This document shows positions 15,176 to 17,322 of a stretch of DNA of 17,322 bases, piece by piece (position 1 is the first letter of the stretch; each line of letters starts with the position of its first letter). The position numbers and the translations under genes are program-made. Location of the stretch: contig CALDNG010000421.1 of assembly GCA_937915285.1 (NCBI GenBank), forward strand, positions 1-17,322. Direction: 5' to 3'. The stretch is from an uncultured Desulfomonile sp. Lineage in GTDB: Bacteria; Desulfobacterota; Desulfomonilia; Desulfomonilales; Desulfomonilaceae. The notes beneath the pieces were generated by a model. It worked only from the letters and a program-made list of their open reading frames with translations. It was not told the DNA's origin and did not search any database.

Positions 15176-15194
15176 GATCCCTTTCTAAGGAATC
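15176..15194 (-). other. Leader hairpin between the ffs promoter and ffs
   Basis: On the minus strand GATTCCTT pairs with AAGGGATC (8 bp, one G-T) around AGA and is followed by TTTTC. It lies in the primary transcript before the mature SRP RNA, so it may be a processing signal or a weak attenuator. Confidence 0.35.
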
Positions 15195-15213
15195 TCGCTT
15201 GATTCAGTTTTAT

Positions 15214-15242
15214 TGTATAACAAATTTTAGTCATACCGTCAA
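15214..15242 (-). promoter_or_regulatory. Sigma70-type promoter of ffs (and probably dnaX)
   Basis: On the minus strand TTGACG (15242-15237) and TATACA (15219-15214) are separated by exactly 17 bp, a strong near-consensus pair. The transcript would begin near 15207, about 45 nt before mature ffs, which requires 5' processing. Confidence 0.72.
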
Positions 15243-15453
15243 CCGGACTTGCCGGATATTGACTTAGCGGTATCCATACCCGGGCATCATTTAGGGCGAG
15301 GCGCCTCTTATGCAGTTCCATTTCACGCTGAGATGAATGATAATTAGAATTAAAGCGTTATTTGTTGCCATATTTAGTCCAAGCTTCACTATGTTTGTAA
15401 ATATCCGGAATGAAGGGTCTCAACTGCCGGAAAAATTTGTACCAGGATAAGTC
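15243..15453. other. Divergent intergenic region, ffs promoter to histidine kinase
   Basis: About 210 bp without an ORF. It should contain the histidine kinase promoter, but no pair of good hexamers with standard spacing stands out; TTGCCA (15365-15370) and TATGTT (15390-15395) are 19 bp apart and are weak candidates. A 9-bp inverted pair (CCGGATATT at 15252, AATATCCGG at 15400) is too far apart to interpret. Confidence 0.35.
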
Positions 15454-17091
15454 ATGACCAAATCTACAACACTACCCGTGCATGGAAGCATTCAGAGGGC
15501 TTCAACCCTACCACAGGAGGAAGACCATCTATATTCGTGCATGCCCGGTTCCAGGACATTTGTGGACTGGCTGAGGCGACACAGTAAGGAAATAAAGCTT
15601 GAATGGATGAAAAGACTATCTGTGCTATCCCCTTCCTACCGTGAGACAACCGACAAGGAACTGTCTGGAACTGTCTCACGGGCTTTTCAGGCCAATTTGG
15701 AATACATATCCCTGTGCAGTTTTTCAAAAATAAAGAACTTCATTGATTACATTACCAGGAAAAGACTAAAGGAGGGATTTCCTCTATCAGATGTCCAAAA
15801 GGCTTTCGAACTTTTTCGAGTTGTGGTCATAAAACGGCTTGCGCAAGAGGAAAAATTCGTCCTGCTGGCAGAATCCGCAGAGAGCATAAATAGCTGCCTG
15901 TCTTTCACGGTTCATAGATTTTCAGACCATTACCAGCACATGCATGAACTCTCGATATTGGAACACACCAAGAAACTGGAACAGGCCATAAGGACGAGAA
16001 CTGCGGAACTCGAGCATAGCGAAAAACGTTACAAGGCCCTAGTTGAGGAGATCAACGATGGCTACTTCATAATACAGTCCAAAAGGATTATTTTTGCAAA
16101 CCTTGCTTTTTGCCGAATGCACAGGGTTCATCCCAAGATGGTCATAGGCAGACTCTTTTCAGATTTTGTCTCACCTGAGTCTCTTCCGGCTCTACTGGAA
16201 TCATACATTGAGATCATTGAGGGAGGCCCGGGTTCTGGTCCGGTTCAATACAGGATTATTGGAGTGAATGATGAGAGCGGCTACCGTGAGGTCAGAGCAA
16301 GACTTGCGAATCTCGGAACTGGACCGGTACTGATTGGAATATGTCGTGACATAAGTGATCGGGTTCATATGGAAAATCAGGTGAGGGAACATGAACGGCT
16401 GGCGTATCTCGGGCGGCTTTCAGCTTCACTTTCGCATGAACTCCGCAACCCTTTATCCTCAATAAAGATGAACCTTCAGATACTGGAAAGAAAGCTCGAA
16501 CTGGATGGTTATGACCGGAGACGCCTTGAAATTAGTGTCAGCGAGGTTTCCCGGCTCGAGGATATCTTACGACAACTTCTGGATACTGCGCGCCCTCTTT
16601 CAGTGACAAAGAAAGAGGAAGACTTAACCTTGATCGCAAGGAAATGCGTTGAACTTCTGGAACCCAAGGCCATGGAAAAACAACTTACGGTTATTCAGTC
16701 CTTCTCAAAGAAAACCCCAAGACTTAACCTTGACTCGTCCAAGATTCAGCAAGCAATAATCAACCTTTTGCTCAATGCTATTGAGGCGTCTCCTTTTAAA
16801 GAAAGGATATCGATCTGGACAAGGGTTTCAAGAGGCAAGGCTCCAAAACTGATTGAACTCGGTGTCAGCGATAATGGACCGGGAATCCCTTCACAGCAGG
16901 TTAGCGTTCTGTTTACTCAGTTCAACACGAGTAAAACTCTAGGCAGCGGCTTGGGATTGAGCAATGTAAAGCGGATCATAGAAGCTCATTCCGGGACGGT
17001 TGTCTTCAGAAAACCCAAAGGGCCCGGGGCAACTTTTGTTTTGAAGTTTCCTCTGCCGGATTCTGAAAACATTTCTCAATCAGTCTCATGA
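15454..17091 (+). CDS. Sensor histidine kinase (RsbRD-PAS-HisKA-HATPase)
   Basis: The 545-aa protein has no membrane helix and should be cytosolic. Residues about 35-165 (TFVDWLRRHSKEIKLEWMKRL onward) resemble the RsbRD-type four-helix N-terminal sensor. A coiled coil follows (about 165-190), then a PAS domain at about 191-310 ending in GICRDISDR. The H box is SLSHELRNP (phospho-acceptor H328), the N box NLLLNAIEAS, G1 DNGPGIP and G2 GSGLGLSNVKRI. The kinase core is of the NtrB/atypical two-component type. Start ATG 15454 has AGGA six bases upstream. No response regulator is adjacent on either side within the window, so it is an orphan here. Signal and partner are unknown. Confidence 0.9.
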   Translation: MTKSTTLPVHGSIQRASTLPQEEDHLYSCMPGSRTFVDWLRRHSKEIKLEWMKRLSVLSPSYRETTDKELSGTVSRAFQANLEYISLCSFSKIKNFIDYITRKRLKEGFPLSDVQKAFELFRVVVIKRLAQEEKFVLLAESAESINSCLSFTVHRFSDHYQHMHELSILEHTKKLEQAIRTRTAELEHSEKRYKALVEEINDGYFIIQSKRIIFANLAFCRMHRVHPKMVIGRLFSDFVSPESLPALLESYIEIIEGGPGSGPVQYRIIGVNDESGYREVRARLANLGTGPVLIGICRDISDRVHMENQVREHERLAYLGRLSASLSHELRNPLSSIKMNLQILERKLELDGYDRRRLEISVSEVSRLEDILRQLLDTARPLSVTKKEEDLTLIARKCVELLEPKAMEKQLTVIQSFSKKTPRLNLDSSKIQQAIINLLLNAIEASPFKERISIWTRVSRGKAPKLIELGVSDNGPGIPSQQVSVLFTQFNTSKTLGSGLGLSNVKRIIEAHSGTVVFRKPKGPGATFVLKFPLPDSENISQSVS

Positions 17092-17143
17092 GGACTCGCT
17101 GCTTTTGGAAACCGTTTATGGCTGAAAATTGGCCCCCAATATC

Positions 17144-17305
17144 TCAGTCGATGAATTTTGGTGGTAGCATTTTGTCGTATAGAAAGTTCTGGCTTGGTAA
17201 AGCCATCACAGTTGATATCCCGTGAGCAAGGACTCGACCGGAGGAATCCAGAACGGTTGCCTCCCCCAATCCTAGGGTTTTTCCCATCTTTATGCGCTTC
17301 CCCCT
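17144..17305 (-). CDS. PaaI/4HBT-type thioesterase, C-terminal end (partial)
   Basis: A minus-strand frame of 53 codons enters from the right edge and ends with TGA (17146-17144). The translation (KTLGLGEATVLDSSGRVLAHGISTVMALP in fragments) matches the last two strands of hotdog-fold PaaI-like thioesterases, where G(K)xLxxGEaxVxDxxGrlvAhGtaTxMxLp is the usual ending. Such enzymes hydrolyse acyl-CoA thioesters. The N-terminal part with the catalytic region is missing because the genomic sequence ends at 17306. It is convergent with the histidine kinase gene, 52 bp apart, with no obvious terminator between. Confidence 0.7.
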   Translation of the reverse strand, partial: RGKRIKMGKTLGLGEATVLDSSGRVLAHGISTVMALPSQNFLYDKMLPPKFID

Positions 17306-17306
17306 T

Positions 17307-17322
17307 AGATCGGAAGAGCGTC
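17307..17322. other. Illumina TruSeq adapter remnant at the contig end
   Basis: The last 16 bases, AGATCGGAAGAGCGTC, are identical to the start of the Illumina universal adapter read-through sequence. It is a sequencing artefact and should be trimmed; it is not part of the thioesterase gene. Confidence 0.93.

Noticed and set aside
1..17322. Search by eye for CRISPR arrays, insertion sequences, attachment sites and phage genes, including around selC, a common integration site.
   Set aside because: No repeated spacer pattern, transposase or integrase motif, or duplicated tRNA 3' end was seen.

Overview
The window looks like a chromosomal end-of-contig piece from an anaerobic, mid-GC bacterium, most likely Desulfobacterota (old Deltaproteobacteria, Syntrophobacterales or Desulfomonile-like). 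This is an inference from gene content: a selenocysteine tRNA, an HMGL-family acyltransferase of the Re-citrate synthase / isopropylmalate synthase kind, an SRP RNA directly upstream of dnaX, and an RsbRD-PAS histidine kinase. No marker in the window fixes the genus. The last 16 bases are identical to the Illumina TruSeq adapter and are not genomic.

Left part (1-4701): the 3' end of aspS, then an HMGL-type enzyme carrying a soluble C-terminal Cache-like sensor domain (+). On the minus strand a DNA alkyltransferase gene precedes a CYTH-domain gene. A selenocysteine tRNA (selC) with all the diagnostic arms follows (+), then the ribosome-assembly GTPase engB.

Middle (4775-8837, +): an RNase E/G-type endoribonuclease with a short RNase E-like charged tail, ended by a strong intrinsic terminator. 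Next come a Nudix hydrolase and a condensation-domain-like acyltransferase, about 40 bp apart and probably co-transcribed.

Accessory block (8902-13088, -): an apparent five-gene operon, in transcription order a Cys-rich 108-aa protein, a cytochrome b5-like/DUF2231 membrane protein, a UbiA-family prenyltransferase, a class I SAM methyltransferase, and a membrane-anchored family 2 glycosyltransferase. A consensus-like promoter (TTGACA, 17 bp, TAGTTT) lies upstream of the first gene. With the convergent acyltransferase, this set could build and tailor an isoprenoid or other membrane lipid (prenylation, methylation, glycosylation, acylation, with a haem protein nearby). That pathway is a hypothesis and is the most novel-looking part of the window.

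Right part (13252-17322): ffs (SRP 4.5S RNA) and dnaX on the minus strand behind a near-consensus promoter; a divergent orphan sensor histidine kinase (+); and the C-terminal end of a PaaI/4HBT-type thioesterase (-) cut off by the contig end.
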